64,000 nt of DNA from assembly GCA_003971905.1 (NCBI GenBank), contig RSEE01000050.1, positions 248,001 through 312,000 of the forward strand. Direction: 5' to 3'. Made by a program: the position numbers and the translations under genes. How positions within the stretch are numbered: the first letter of the stretch is position 1; each line of letters opens with the position of its first letter. This document shows, piece by piece, positions 22,833-34,613 of this stretch. Source of the stretch: Moniliella sp. 'wahieum' (lineage: Eukaryota > Basidiomycota > Moniliellomycetes > Moniliellales > Moniliellaceae). Under the pieces are notes generated by a model. It did no database searches and was not told where the DNA came from. It worked only from the letters and a program-made list of their open reading frames with translations.

Positions 22833-24672
22833 ATGCCCTCTTCACCCCTTTCCGCCACCGCGCCGCCATCCTGGATTGTGCAGAAGTACGGAGGAACGAG
22901 TGTTGGCAAGTTCCTCTCTACGATCGTGGGCGAGATTGTGCCTTCCTACCGCGCCTCGCACCGTGTGGCTGTAGTCTGCTCGGCCCGCTCGGGTAAAACC
23001 AAGGCGCTGGGAACGACCAATCTGCTTCTCCAAGCTGCTCGCCAAGCGCTGGAAGAAGAAGACGCCGACCCCCCCTCGCTATCCGCTTCGTTTGCCTCGC
23101 TCGGATCTGTGCCCTCTACACCTGCTCCACGGTCCTCGGTACGCGGGCTGGAGAAGCGCCTGGCCCACCTTGCTACCTCATCGCCTTCTTCTTCTCCGTC
23201 TCGGGGAGACTCGTCGCCTGCGCCCGCCGTACCCTCCTACCAGGCCACCGTCGACCAGATTCTCGAGGACCACCTTGAATCCGCCAGGGCCAACGTAAAA
23301 GACCCAGCGCTGCTCGCTCAACTTGAGCAGGAGCTTACTGAGGATTGCTCGCATTTGCGAGACTTTTTGCTGGCAGCCCGGGTGCGTTTTTCCTTTCTCG
23401 GATTCCCTTTGCTCGATTCGATGGGGCGACAGACACTGACCAGCTTGGTAGATCATTGAGGGATTTCACCCCGGACCAAGGACGTGATCATGGGCCTAGG
23501 CGAGCGTTTGTCCTGTCGCATCGTTTCCTATGCGTTGCAAGACAGCGGTGTGCCTTCGACGCTGATCACGCTGGAGAACGTGATTGATCATCACTTTATG
23601 GAGGATTCAGGTTTGGCGGCCAAGATGAGGCGGCGGGCGGGGGGAAGTGTTTTTGGACCACACGTTTTACTCGCGCCTCGCGCGCGCTTGGGCGAAATTT
23701 TGCACGAGGTACCGAAGGATCATGTGCCGGTCGTGACAGGCTACTTTGGCAATGTACCTGGCTCCATTCTGGCCCAAGTCGGCAGAGGATATACGGACCT
23801 TTGTGCGGCCTTGTGCGCTGTGGGCGTGCGAGCGGAGGAACTGCAGATCTGGAAGGAGGTGGATGGCGTCTTCACGGCGGATCCAAGAAAGGTGCCCTCT
23901 GCTCGTCTGATCCCAGCCATCTCTCCTGAAGAAGCGGCCGAGTTGACCTACTATGGCTCGGAGGTCATCCATCCCTTCACCATGGAGCAGGCCATCCGCG
24001 AGGCCATCCCGATCCGCATCAAGAACGTTGAAAACCCAAAGGGACAAGGGACGGTGATTGTGCCGTCGGCCACGAAGGACCATGGCGTTGATGGCCACGT
24101 GACGCAGCCTGCTACGCCCTTGGCCAGTGGCGCCGCGACCCACCCACGGCTTTACCCCGCTGCCCCAACCCGCCAACAAGCGCAAACTTCCGACGGCAGT
24201 GACGATCAAGGACGATATTGTCGTGCTCAACGTCCACTCCAACCGCAAGACCATCTCGCACGACTTTTTTGCTCGGATCTTTTCAGTGTTGAACCGGTAC
24301 GGAGTCGTGGTGGACCTGATTGCCACGTCAGAGGTGCACGTCTCAATGGCTATCTCCAGCTCGACGCGCCACCTGCACCGTGTCAAGGCCGACCTGTCCC
24401 CGATCGGGAACGTATCTGTGATCCGGGACATGGCCATCGTCTCCCTGGTCGGCAAGGAGATGCCCAGCGCGATCGGCGTGGCAGGCAAGATGTTCACCAC
24501 GCTCGCCGAAGGCAACATCAACATTGAACTCATTTCCCAAGGTGCTTCCGAGATCTCCATCTCGACGGCCATTCATCGTCGGAATGCACTCAAGGCGGTC
24601 AACCTCATCCACTCGGCCGTGCTGGAGGTGGCGCCCCCATCAACAGGAACGTTGGGACGATCGTTCTTCTAA
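22833..24672 (+). CDS. HOM3: Aspartate kinase
   Basis: Phosphorylates L-aspartate to 4-phospho-aspartate, the first step towards threonine, methionine and (in other organisms) lysine. The ATG at 22833 is followed by the nucleotide-binding start IVQKYGGTSVGKF (about residues 12-24) and VAVVCSARSGKTK. A Ser/Pro-rich insert then precedes a 70-nt intron (23382-23451, GTGCGT...GTAG). The kinase core continues with RLSCRIVSYALQ, GYFGNVPGS, ELQIWKEVDGVFTADPR and AAELTYYGSEVIHPFTMEQA. Two ACT domains close the protein (TIKDDIVVLNVHSNRKTISH and GKMFTTLAEGNINIELISQG), the site of feedback control by threonine in yeast. Frame changes include one base missing from a G run at 23460-23462 and a compensating pair near 23640-23690. 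All core motifs are retained. Confidence 0.9.
23382..23451 (+). other. Intron in the aspartate kinase gene
   Basis: 70 nt, GTGCGT donor, CACTGAC branch-like sequence, GGTAG acceptor. It links LLAAR to the IIEG(I)SPRTKD block. Confidence 0.7.
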
Positions 24673-26631
24673 AGCGCCATGTTAACGCCAGTCCTTATGC
24701 ATCATCGTTTGGATACGCAACTGTACTTTGAGTCGATGCAGGCGTCGATACTAACAGCGTCGCAGAGGCAAGGCTCCCAGCACGCATGCCCGCGTGACGG
24801 GCAATTGGTAATCCCTGTGCATACGCATGCCACATGGTACAACCTATATGACCAACGGAAGAGACTATACACAACCCGGGAGAGGGGGGCGGTCGGATTT
24901 CATATAGTTTGTGCTTGAGGTTGCCAGCGTAACCATCCAAAGGGAGGCTTTTCTTTATACAAAAGGGATGGAAAGGGTGCTTGCTGTTCGCGCCGAACAG
25001 CTTACCAACACACACTTAGCTTACCAACACACTTCCAACAGTGTGGGAGCACAGTTGTCTTCTCCCTGCTCCGCTGTCTTGGTTGTGGATTTTATACTCT
25101 CTATATACTCTCTACTTATAGGGTACTTAGGAGCGAAGGTGCATAGTCCCCCGCCGCTTTTAAACTCTCTATTTCTCTCGTTATGCTCTCATCGATCTGA
25201 TGCTTGGTGGAATTGCCTCTCGATCGGCACCGATCGTTCTGATTCATCGGCATCGACCATCGTCGTGTCCCCAACCTTTGGAAGTGTTGGCGCAATCTAG
25301 TTCGTATCTCCACACAACGAGACAAGCTGCCAGCATGCCGTGGCCCTCATACATTTCGAGGTCACATTTTCTCCTCGGCATCCCTGCAGCAGTGATGCTC
25401 GCGATGTGCATATTATCTCAGATCTCACGCACGCATGGGTGTGACATGGGACGAGATAAGATCCACATGTGGGCCAAGCATGCACGTGCAGAGGATTTGG
25501 TCTAAGGCCAACACATTCCTGCCTTCGTCTGGCTGCACACACATCTTCCACCTCAAAGCTTCATCGGTTCGTCAGGGTATCTACCGAGAGCCTAGCGCCT
25601 ACTGAGTTGAGTAACTGCCTATACTCAGACCGAGGCGTGCCGAGCTACCGGCAGTCACCATGTCCCTGAGGCATTCATGACGTGTGACGTGTGACGGTGA
25701 CGTGCCGCATGTGGCGTGCAGCCACGTGACTGACTCTTGGCATATGGCCAGCCGTCCCATGTCCCACCGGGCACCGTCACCAGCTAGTCACCAGTCCTAG
25801 TCACCCGAGGTGTGCCTACATGCTACCGGCGCAGCTCCGCCCACGCTCGGCTAGTGCGTGGTAGAATGGTCACCGGTCAGCTGTGGAATGGGGCAGGGCG
25901 GTGCAGGCAGCCACCAGCTCGGCAGGAGCGCTGCAGCAGTGCTTCAGCTTGCTTTAGCTCCAGTGCTTGAGCTGCCAGTATGCTGAACGTACTGAACTCG
26001 TTGCTTAATCAGTAGGACGTTACGCGTTATTAGTCACGCGCCATGCAGATCACTTGCCGCCACCGCCACCCGCAGCGGCCACAGTGCTCGGCTGCCCTGC
26101 CCTGCTCGCGTACTCCTGCGCCCGCCTCCGTTGCGAGCAGCACCTCGCCCTGGTGGCACATGGGAGGTCCGATCAACGCGAAGCGGCTGCCTGCCCCCGT
26201 GCTGCGAGGGGGCGCACGCACCTCTCCCCTTGCGGGCATCCTGCGCCCCTGTGGCCGATCGGCGCCGGTGCACCAGCTCCCAGGCCGCCTAGTCATAGGC
26301 AGCGCTCAGCGACCCCCTGCATCTGCATCAGTGCATCAGATTCTCTTGGCACCGCTGCCCCGCAACGCCAAGAGAACACTGCGACACAGCAGCACACAGC
26401 CCGTCTGCCGCAAGCGCCGCGCGAGGCCTCTAGAGCGCCGGCCTGCGCCGGCAGACCCTGGATCTCCGGTGTCGTTGGCATGCAGCAGGCCGGCCACGGC
26501 AGGCTACGCGCCAAGCCGAACCCTCCAATGCGTGTCCGCCTCTCGCGCGCATCCATCCACCCTCCCGCTCGCCCCTTCCCCCCCCCATCCCGCTTCCTAC
26601 CCCCCACCACCTGGCCCCAGCAGCCGACAAC
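24673..26631. other. Intergenic region, 2 kb
   Basis: No gene recognised. It carries GTGACGTGTGACGGTGACGTG-type repeats at 25676-25705, a TCACCGGTCA motif near 25870, and a very GC-rich right end (26040-26630) with long but motif-free ORFs on both strands, probably promoter/leader of the hydrolase gene. Confidence 0.5.
25676..25730. repeat. GTGACGTGTGAC-type short repeats
   Basis: Three closely spaced GTGACG(T/G) units followed by CACGTGACTGACTC. Same family of simple GTGAC repeats as at 36871 and 36991. Confidence 0.6.
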
Positions 26632-28065
26632 ATGCGCCTCTCGCTTACCATCGCTGCCCTCGGCGCCGCCGTGGCCACAGCCAGTGCCCACCGCCTGCAG
26701 CGTGTCCCTCTCGCCCGCCAGTCCGGCGCAGACCCCCTCGACCCAGCCAGCTACTTGGCCAGCAAGTTCAAAAATGGCGATGCTCCCGGCGCTCGTCCCG
26801 GCGATGCGGCGGGTCAGACCGTCATTCTTCAAGGCCAAGACGTCGCGCAGAACTCCCAGACGGCCTGGTGCACCAACACGGCCTTTATTGGGTCGCCTCA
26901 GGTGGGCGGCAGCCAGACCACTGGCTGGACCGAGCTCCCCCAGCTCCTCGGCTTTGACCTCAAGCGTGACCTGCATGTAGGCGGAAACACCAAGGGCGGC
27001 ATTCTGCCTTACTATGTCGAGACGGGCAAAGACCCAACCAAGATCAAACGGGTCGTTGTTATTCAGCCCGGCAAGCCGCGCGATAGTTGGAAGTACGCCA
27101 GCTTGGTCCGCAACGATCTTCTTTGTGCCGCCAACAATGCTACTTTGGGCGTCGACTTGTCCACCATCCTTATTGCTGCCCCCGCGTGGCAGTCCACCCT
27201 CGAGCAGAAAGCCGGTGCTGTTCAAGATGGCGACCTGTACTTTGGCCCGAGCAGCTGGGCCGAAGGGCAAATCTCCCAGGGCCCAGGGGACGCATCCGTC
27301 TCCTCGTTCCGTGCGTTCGATGAAATGCTCGACTTGTTCTTCAACCGCACCACCTACCCTAACCTGAACAACATTGTCCTTGCTGGCCACTCGCTCGGTT
27401 GCTCGTTTACGCAGCGGTACGCCATGCTGCGCAAGCCCGGCCCCAATGATGCCAACCTGCGCTACTGGTACGGCAACTGCGGTTCCTACACCTGGCCGAC
27501 AACCGATCGCCCCGTTTCGCCTGGTCAGGGCCAGTGCCCAGCCACCGGCTTCGACACCTGGCCTTACGGCCTGGACGGTGTGCCGGCTTACGCCAAGAAC
27601 GGATTCGACCGCAACGCTACGATTCAACGCTACTTTTCGCGCACCATGCACCATGCTCTAGGATCCAAAGACAATGGCCCTGGCGACACCAAGCCGGCTG
27701 CGCAATGTGAGGGCTCTACCCATCTCGAGCGCGGAACGAATCTGGAAAACGCATACAAGCCCTTCAATGCAGCCAACTTTACGCTTGATATTCTGCCTTA
27801 CTCGCACCAAGATTACCCTATGCTCTCTGACCCGCAAAGCCAGTACCGCATCTTTGTGCAAGACATTGACGTGCATGTCGAAGCGCCTGCAGGAAGCAGC
27901 AGTGGGAGCGGCACTTCCGCTAGCAGCTCTTCCTCCCCGTCTGGCTCAGCTTCAAGCTCGGGATCTTCCCCATCCTCTTCCTCCTCCAAGTCGGGCGCGA
28001 TGCGCACCCACATTGCTGCCCCCGCGCTTCTCATGACCCTAGGCGCCTTCGCGCTTCTCTTTTGA
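26632..28065 (+). CDS. Secreted, probably GPI-anchored alpha/beta hydrolase
   Basis: One uninterrupted 477-aa frame. An N-terminal signal peptide (MRLSLTIAALGAAVATASA) is followed by a mature domain with a hydrolase fold: the VVVIQPGKPRDSW strand and oxyanion region, and the nucleophile elbow GHSLG at about residues 250-254. A likely acid and His lie further on (for example SHQDYP near residue 400). Several N-x-S/T sites (NAT, NRT, NFT) fit a secreted glycoprotein. The end has a long Ser/Gly linker (about residues 418-455) and a hydrophobic tail (APALLMTLGAFALLF) typical of a GPI-attachment signal. Substrate is unknown; lipase, esterase or wall-related roles are possible. Unlike its neighbours this gene has no frame break, a useful control for the error interpretation. 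Confidence 0.85.
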   Translation: MRLSLTIAALGAAVATASAHRLQRVPLARQSGADPLDPASYLASKFKNGDAPGARPGDAAGQTVILQGQDVAQNSQTAWCTNTAFIGSPQVGGSQTTGWTELPQLLGFDLKRDLHVGGNTKGGILPYYVETGKDPTKIKRVVVIQPGKPRDSWKYASLVRNDLLCAANNATLGVDLSTILIAAPAWQSTLEQKAGAVQDGDLYFGPSSWAEGQISQGPGDASVSSFRAFDEMLDLFFNRTTYPNLNNIVLAGHSLGCSFTQRYAMLRKPGPNDANLRYWYGNCGSYTWPTTDRPVSPGQGQCPATGFDTWPYGLDGVPAYAKNGFDRNATIQRYFSRTMHHALGSKDNGPGDTKPAAQCEGSTHLERGTNLENAYKPFNAANFTLDILPYSHQDYPMLSDPQSQYRIFVQDIDVHVEAPAGSSSGSGTSASSSSSPSGSASSSGSSPSSSSSKSGAMRTHIAAPALLMTLGAFALLF

Positions 28066-29136
28066 TTGCACCTTTTCTCTTGTTAGTCTGTGTGAAACAC
28101 AGGTTGTTTTCTTCCGGGCTGCCCCCGTCTTTATTCGTTTTAGTCTCGTGTCCTGGATCAATGCACACCACCGCTCTTTTGGCTTCCCCCCTTGACTTTC
28201 TCAGCACTTGTCCTGTGCACTGGTACCTATGCGCGTGCTTGTGTTACCCAAATAGAATCCCCACAAGGCATCTTATTCCTAACGATTGGACAGCTTGTAT
28301 ATATCGAAGTACGGATCTAATAATCATCAGGTCGTGCACATCACATAGTGTGGAGACACAACGGGGGTGACGCGTGACGCCTGAGGCCTGACGTGCGATC
28401 CTGACATCAATCGATCTGACTAGTAGGCTAGGTATACAGTAGCCGAGTTACCGAAAACGGTCTTCCCCTGTCATCGTGAGTCCACCCCTGACCACACCCT
28501 CTTTTCGATAGGGAAAATGGCGAGGAACAGATAGAATTGTGTTGGCAATCGAAGTGAACCTTCGGACAGCGAGCAATTGCTGCTCCGATCCATCAGATTC
28601 CGACTCATCCCGGGCTAGTTGGGATCGTTGTCCTCGTCTCTTCATTGCACCCACTCATGTCAGCGGTGGTAATCACACTCTGTGCCTTTCGTCCGAAGAT
28701 CGGCATGGATATGCTTGGCAGCGCGGACAGATACAAAGTCGGCGGATGGTGGAGACACCTTCCGCAGCTGGTAGGCGTTCGTCGCAGGATGACCCAGTCC
28801 GTAGCCACTGCATATCGCGGTAGATGCGTCCGAGGACAGGTAACACGCCCTGCCGCTCCTTTCCCAGCGCGTGAACGCGTGGAGGGCAACGCGCAAGTGT
28901 CCGCACAGGGCCAGTGTAGGGCCCGCGTCGCGTAGCCGCTGAGAGTTGCAAATAAATGTCCGCTTTTAGAGTGGGTCGTCGCCACAGTCGGGTGGGGCGG
29001 CTGAGGTCGGCGGTGCCGCACTGGAGGTCACTCCACCACAGGCGGCGTCTGAGCCAACCAGCCGTGAACGTTGAACGTGCAACGCAGCCTCAGCCGCGCG
29101 CCCATCACCCCCACCGTCGCCCCGTTCTCCCTCGCA
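28066..29136. other. Intergenic region
   Basis: No gene recognised. T-rich 3' flank of the hydrolase gene, then mixed sequence with short GTGACGCGTGACG repeats near 28367-28380. Confidence 0.5.
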
Positions 29137-30220
29137 ATGGCTGTGCTCGCCACGCCGCTGGACAAGCGGCCGTCCATGATCCCAAGCCTCTCTTCGCCCG
29201 TCGGCCTCCTCGGCAGGAACGTCGGGCCGCAGGCCGAGGCCGACGATGCTGCGCTGGCCCAGCGCGATGAGCACCCAGCCACCTGGCGGGGCTCCATCTC
29301 GGCCAACAACTACGTCGACGTGCGCATTTTTGACCGTCTGCAGTCCCATCCGGCCCAGATCCGGAGGCGCCTGCTGCGTACCGCTGCGCCCACCAGTTCG
29401 CCCGCTGCCACCGAGGACGATTTGCAGTACATGCGCCGCACCCGTTCCGACTTTGAGCGCACGGCCAGCCTGCCCGTGCGCCACATGAGCCGGGGCCCCG
29501 CCCCGGCCCCTGGGCCCTTCTTTGAACCGGTCAAGGCCAACTACCACCCTCTGTTGAGGCGGGATCGAATGAACTCCAGCCTCTCGCCAGCTTCAAACCC
29601 CAGCCACGTGGAATGACGCTGCGTCTGATTCGCACCTCGGGGGGGATGCAGCGCTACGCCTCGGTCCCAGCCCACGCTTTGTCGACCTATGCTGCTTCTC
29701 GCTCGGACCTTGAGGTGCCAGTGCTCGACGTCTTGGGTGTCAAGCCCTCAGTGGAACATGAAGGTGCCCTGGGGGACAAGATGTCGACTGTCCTTGCCCG
29801 CTGGGCCGAGGAAGATGAAGAAGCGTAAGTGCCCCCCCCCCCCCCGCCCCTGCTCTGAAGCCCTCCTCCACCGCTACTGACCGCTCATTGTGCCTCTGCA
29901 GCAACTTTGGCTCAGATGATGCCAGCTCCAGCTCATCCGATGAAGATGAGACAGTGAACCCGCATGCCCCCACAACAGCGCCGTACGTGCAGCCAGTGCC
30001 GTCGCACCGTCACCCCAAGTTGGGCAAGCCTGTGGCGCCCATTGGTGCAGGAACCCCTTTTGCTCGCCGCACCTTCCGCTCGGCACAGTCAGCTCCGGTA
30101 GGTGCCTTGGAGTTTGGTCGGGCCGGCGGTCGGGAGGGAGCCAGGGACTTGGACGCGGACGCTCCCTGGCGCAAGGTCGACTTTGGCAAATACTTTGACC
30201 CGGACCATGTGGACTTTTAG
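29137..30220 (+). CDS. Conserved-looking protein of unknown function
   Basis: I do not recognise the family. The ATG at 29137 starts MAVLATPLDKRPSMIPSL. The first frame runs to about 29615 and includes the NNYVDVRIFDRLQSHPAQIRR segment. After one frame change (an A missing in GGAATG near 29614 would restore it), the protein continues MTLRLIRTSGGMQRYASVP and LEVPVLDVLGVKPSVEHEG to an acidic EEDEEA. A 77-nt intron (29825-29901) follows, with a run of about 13-14 C, and the last exon reads NFGSDDASSSSSDEDE, a basic middle part and FGKYFDPDHVDF at the end. Overall about 330 aa, mostly disordered and rich in Ser, Pro, Arg. No membrane segment or signal peptide is seen. It may be nuclear, but that is a guess from composition. 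Confidence 0.6.
29825..29901 (+). other. Intron with long C run
   Basis: 77 nt, GTAAGT donor, TGACC branch-like region, TGCAG acceptor; phase agrees with the flanking frames (EEA to NFGSDD). The poly-C run is a likely sequencing trouble spot. Confidence 0.75.
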
Positions 30221-30567
30221 TAGCCCAGTCTTTCGCCGTGAGTACTCAAACTGAGTACTGAGTGTCCCCTGCCCGGACTCTCTTGGCCTGGCGACTGTGG
30301 TTCGCCCGGGTCTCGTATGGAATCGCGCTGTGCCCCTTGTCCTTGCTCTGGCGCACAGGTGTGCCGTACGTTTTCCTTCATACTCTCTCCTCCCGCTAAT
30401 GTCCACATGTGACTCCGACATATCCCTTCCTGCCCCTCATTGTAGTGCTCTTTATGCATTGTATGTTTCCTCCAAGAGCCCAAACTGGCCAACACTTGGT
30501 AAAAGTGAATGACGGAGCTTCGTATGCATTCATTTCGCACACTGCTTCGAGCGGAGACAGACTGATA
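30221..30567. other. Convergent 3' spacer
   Basis: Space between two converging genes. No gene seen; an ACTCAAACTGAGTACTGAGT stretch near 30242 is a small inverted/direct repeat. Confidence 0.5.
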
Positions 30568-33500
30568 TCAGACTAGCGCCTCAATCGAAGGCAAACTAGC
30601 GTTGCTCTTCAAGTGAAGCATCAAGCTCCGCAAGTACGGAAGCGAATAATGCTTGCCCCCGATCGTTTCGCTGTCACCCACAATACATAGTTGACGCTTG
30701 GCCCGCGTCAAGGCGACATTGAGCCGGCGAAGGTCTTTGAGGAAGCCCACTTCATGGGCCCGGTTGCTCCGCACCAGAGAAACAATGACCAACTCATTCT
30801 CCTGGCCTTGCATCGAGTCAATGGAGCCAATCGCAATCTCGGGGTAAAATCGAGCGAATCGAGCCGTCGATCCTCCTGCACGCATCACCTCCATCTCCAG
30901 CAACGCGCGCACCTGAGCCGTGTACGGAGTCAAAATCGAGATCTGCTCCGGCCGGACCCCATGAGCCAAGAGTTTGAGCACATGAGCCACGACCAAACGC
31001 GCTTCGCCTTGGTTGCTCTTAGACTTTCCCCAGACCCCACTGGTCGGCTTCGATTCCCAGAGGTCGTATCCTGCCGTGTCGTAGAACACGAGCGGGGCAT
31101 CCCACTCGGCATCCTCCTCTGCATCCTCTTCTTCCTCTTCCGAAGATGAGGCATAGGCCTTCTCCTCGCGCATCGCCTCCTTGGCAGCCTTCTTCCCAGC
31201 ATTCTTGAGCGACCTTTGTTCCTCTTGCTTCTTAGCCTTCTTCTCGGCCCGCAAAGCGGCTTTTTCTCCTTTTGACTCTTGGTCGATGGTTTTTTGCCAT
31301 TTCCCCCAGACTTGGCAGGGCGAGGGGGAGGTCCCTTGCCTTTGCCTTTGCCCTTGTCTTTGTTGAAGTAGGCTGTATGCTTGACACCCGATGGCATCTC
31401 TGTCCCTTTTGTAGGAGGTAGAAGAGGCAAGCCATGCTTGGACGTGAGCTGCGACGTATTGGGCAAATCGTTCAATCTAATGGATGCGTTGGTCGCATAG
31501 GCCCGCAGTCCTTCTTCGTACATGGACGTGTTGGGGAACGCCATGATCTGCTCATTGAATCGGTACTGAACACTGAGGAACGTCTTGATTCCCGGCCAGC
31601 CGCGTAGGCCAAAAGCAGACGCTCAAACATGGTTTCCTGCAGCATCTGAGGAGGAACAAGAACCGGAGCGCCCGCCTTCTCCAACTCCTCAGCATCGGGC
31701 GCGGGGGAGGTGTCATCCCATCCTCCGAAATAATCACTGGACCCAACTGCTTTGGGTCGCCTGCGATCACCACCTTCACGGGTGGGCCTTGCGGATCAGG
31801 ACAGGCCCGTGTCAGCGGCACCCAGCACAGTGGTTCAACCGCCTGACACGCCTCGTCAATAATGATAAAGTCAAACGTCCCGTGAAGATCCCAAACTCCA
31901 CTTGCATGCAAGGTGCTCAGCACCACTTCAGCTGCTTGGTCCCAATTCTTCGAATCAGCAGTGCCGGTTACAGGTTGTTCGAGCAGGTGCTCCGGTGCAG
32001 CTGAGGTGGCACCCCCATCGGCAGGTGAAGGCGATGCGGTACCAGAACCGGTGTCTCCACCAGCCGGCGAAGTAGGCCCGGCTGGAGGAACTGCAGAACT
32101 GGCAGGAGCAGACGCAGAGCTGGTACGAACAGGTGCAGAGCTCACCAGAGCAGACCCATGAAAGTGATGCATGTGCCGTGCCACCCGCTCGGTCATCCTC
32201 ACGGGGTTACCAATTCGGGCCACCTTGATTTGGTGCTCACGGAAAAATCGGAACCAAGGTTTATCATGGGCAACCAGCCGCTCTGCAACCGTATCGATGG
32301 CCAAGTTGGAAGGGGCCGTGACCAAAATTCGGGGGCGACGGCCATAGTTGACAACTTGTCCGTCCACCATCACGGGTTCGGTGCCAATCCTTGTTCCTAG
32401 CACCAACTGAACGATCAGCTCCACCAGCGTTGTCGTCTTGCCTGTTCCAGGCGGGCCATGAAGAAGATGAAGGGGAAGCACGTTCTTCCCCATCTCTAGC
32501 TCGTTGAGTTGGGGAGGACGGAACAGATTCAGACTAGGACTGGGATCCTCCTGTTTTGCACGTCCAAACGAGACATTTGGTCGGTAAGATCATCAAGCTC
32601 ATGTTTCCTCCGAACCAGTTCCGCGGTAACGACAGACGAGTCTGACGCTTGTGACGATGTGTCGTCATCCGACTCATCATTCTTTTCCTGAACCAAAGGC
32701 GGTGGGGGAGAACCGTCTTTAGTGGGCTGGACATAGTGTAGCGAAGGGTGGAGGAAGGAACGGCGAATCGCCTTGAGCTGCTCCTCGTTCAACCCTGGTT
32801 AAACGGCTTGAAGGGCAAAGGGGGGAGATTCTCCTCGTTCGCTTGAGGAGCAGAGGCAAATTCGTCCGAACAGAGAATAGCGCGCATGTGCGTCGAAATG
32901 GCCTGGTATGTCCCAGGTTGTAAGGCGCGCGACGGCCCAACTGTTTGGGGAGTGACCTTCTTGCGGTCCTCAGAGGTCTTATGGTGGCTCGCAGGGAGAC
33001 GAACGTTCAATGGGGTGGCCACTGCCTCAATGGCTTGTCGCATGATTTGGAAAACCTCAAAGTCCGCTCGGGCCACGAGACGCAGTGACGTCGGTAACGA
33101 GGCGGCAAACTTGGCTACCCTATCAGGGGTGGCCTCCTGGCCGTGTGGCAGACGCACAATCACCTCCACAGCCCAAGGAGAGGTGCGACTCACCACGCCC
33201 CACGCTTGGAATGGGGTTTGCGGCTTTATTAGCAGCACGCACTTTGGTGCCATCGTCGTTGGTAGGGGTGACCAATAATCGCCCCATGGAGCGGTTTCGT
33301 CCTGCAAGGCGCAAACGCTACCCTTCTTGAATGCATGGATGGGGAGGTAGCGCGGTCGGATTGATGGCAAGAGCTCCAATGTGAGACTGACGCCTTGCCA
33401 TGTGTGCCGAACCTTCCGGGCATAGAGGTGCAAAATGCCAAGACCCTGTGCCTCGAGCTCCTCGGGCGGATGGGGCTCAACCAGTAGACTGTCCCGGGCC

Positions 33501-33628
33501 TGCGTGGCGGCGAACTCGCGCTGGATCAAGTGCGCCTGTTGCCAGAGAAAACGAGAGGTGGCATCACGCTCTCGCGCTTCAGGTACGCTACTAACCCCAG
33601 GAGAGGATTGGGCCTCGCTTGCGTCCAT
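30568..33628 (-). CDS. UPF1-like SF1 helicase, HCS1/IGHMBP2 type
   Basis: A 5'-3' superfamily-1B helicase; yeast Hcs1 associates with DNA polymerase alpha and animal IGHMBP2 acts in translation and tRNA-related processes. Starting from ATG at 33628 (MDASEAQSSPG; an earlier ATG at 33724 is possible), an N-terminal OB-like region carries WQGVSLTLELLPS and VVSRTSPWAVEVIV. The helicase core follows: LNEEQLKAI (Q motif), Walker A GPPGTGKTTT, APSNLAIDTVAERL, motif II DEACQAVEP, GDPKQLGPVI, QYRFNEQIM-type sequence across a frame change, ILTPYTAQV, GSIDSMQGQE and VALTRAKRQL. A charged Lys/Glu-rich insert sits between motifs III and V. A Ser/Ala/Pro-rich insert separates motifs Ia and II. Several frame changes; motifs are complete. 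The gene converges on the unknown gene ending at 30220. Confidence 0.85.
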
Positions 33629-34613
33629 GGTTGGCGAAAAGTGGTGGTGGTGGTAGAGCGGTGGGTCCTGAGTGGAGGTGGAGGTGCTGAATTGGCGACA
33701 TGCTTGGCATAAACCCGGTGGCATCACCGGTGACGGCTGACAGTGTCAAGCAAGAGCTAAAAATTTGACGTACTGACTAACCAACCACACATCGAAGGAA
33801 TCCAAAAGCTCAACTACCTATAATCACTACTGCACTCACAACACACACTATACACTCGTGAAAGAGACGCATAGTAAGACGGGGAAGAGAGAGCCAATGT
33901 GTGGAATCGACGCTCTATCTCTCAGAGCCAAAACGTATGGACGCGACTCTCACACGCAAACCCTGTGATGCGTCACGTTCGTTCCATTGCTACTGCTTTT
34001 CACGGCTTTAGCAGAGGGTCATCATAGCATCTTAGTCTGGTGCCCTTACAGTCTCTCGCGTTTCTCGCATCTCTTCTATCATGTAGTGTTTGATATAGCC
34101 ATCTGAGAGTTGACAAAAGCACTTTGTGTGCGATTAAGAAGGGATCCAACTTTCCCAAAGTCAACTGCAAATAGAAAGGGAAAGGGAGAGGGAAATGTAG
34201 TAGTAAGATGCGATAGGCTCAAAGTAGATGGCATATGAGGAAGAAAGCAGGGACTATGATTGTTTGTGTGTGTGCTGAAGGCTATAATAGTCCCTAGTAG
34301 CTGTCCTAAAGTTACTGATAAGGACTCTGTCTGTGAGACTACCATTTCTCTTCTCCGTCGCGCACATGTTTTGACCTCTCACGGTATTGACATGCACGAT
34401 ATTGAAGTGGCTATGGGGATGTGGTACTATGAATGTCGCTGGAATGTAAAAGGCCTTCTCAGATCCCACGTCTCATCGCTATGCGCGTGATCTCACAAGC
34501 AGTAGGGGCACTGGAAGAGTTCAGCATGAAAAGTAACACCAAACACGTACCCTCGTCCCGGGTTCACTTTCTCACCTCTTTCCCACGATGGGGATGAAAG
34601 AAAACACCAAAGC
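33629..34613. other. Intergenic region, AT-richer
   Basis: Promoter of the helicase gene and 3' flank of the NmrA-like gene. A perfect TCACCGGTGA palindrome lies at 33724-33733. The part 33770-34560 is clearly richer in A/T than most of the window. No gene recognised. Confidence 0.5.
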
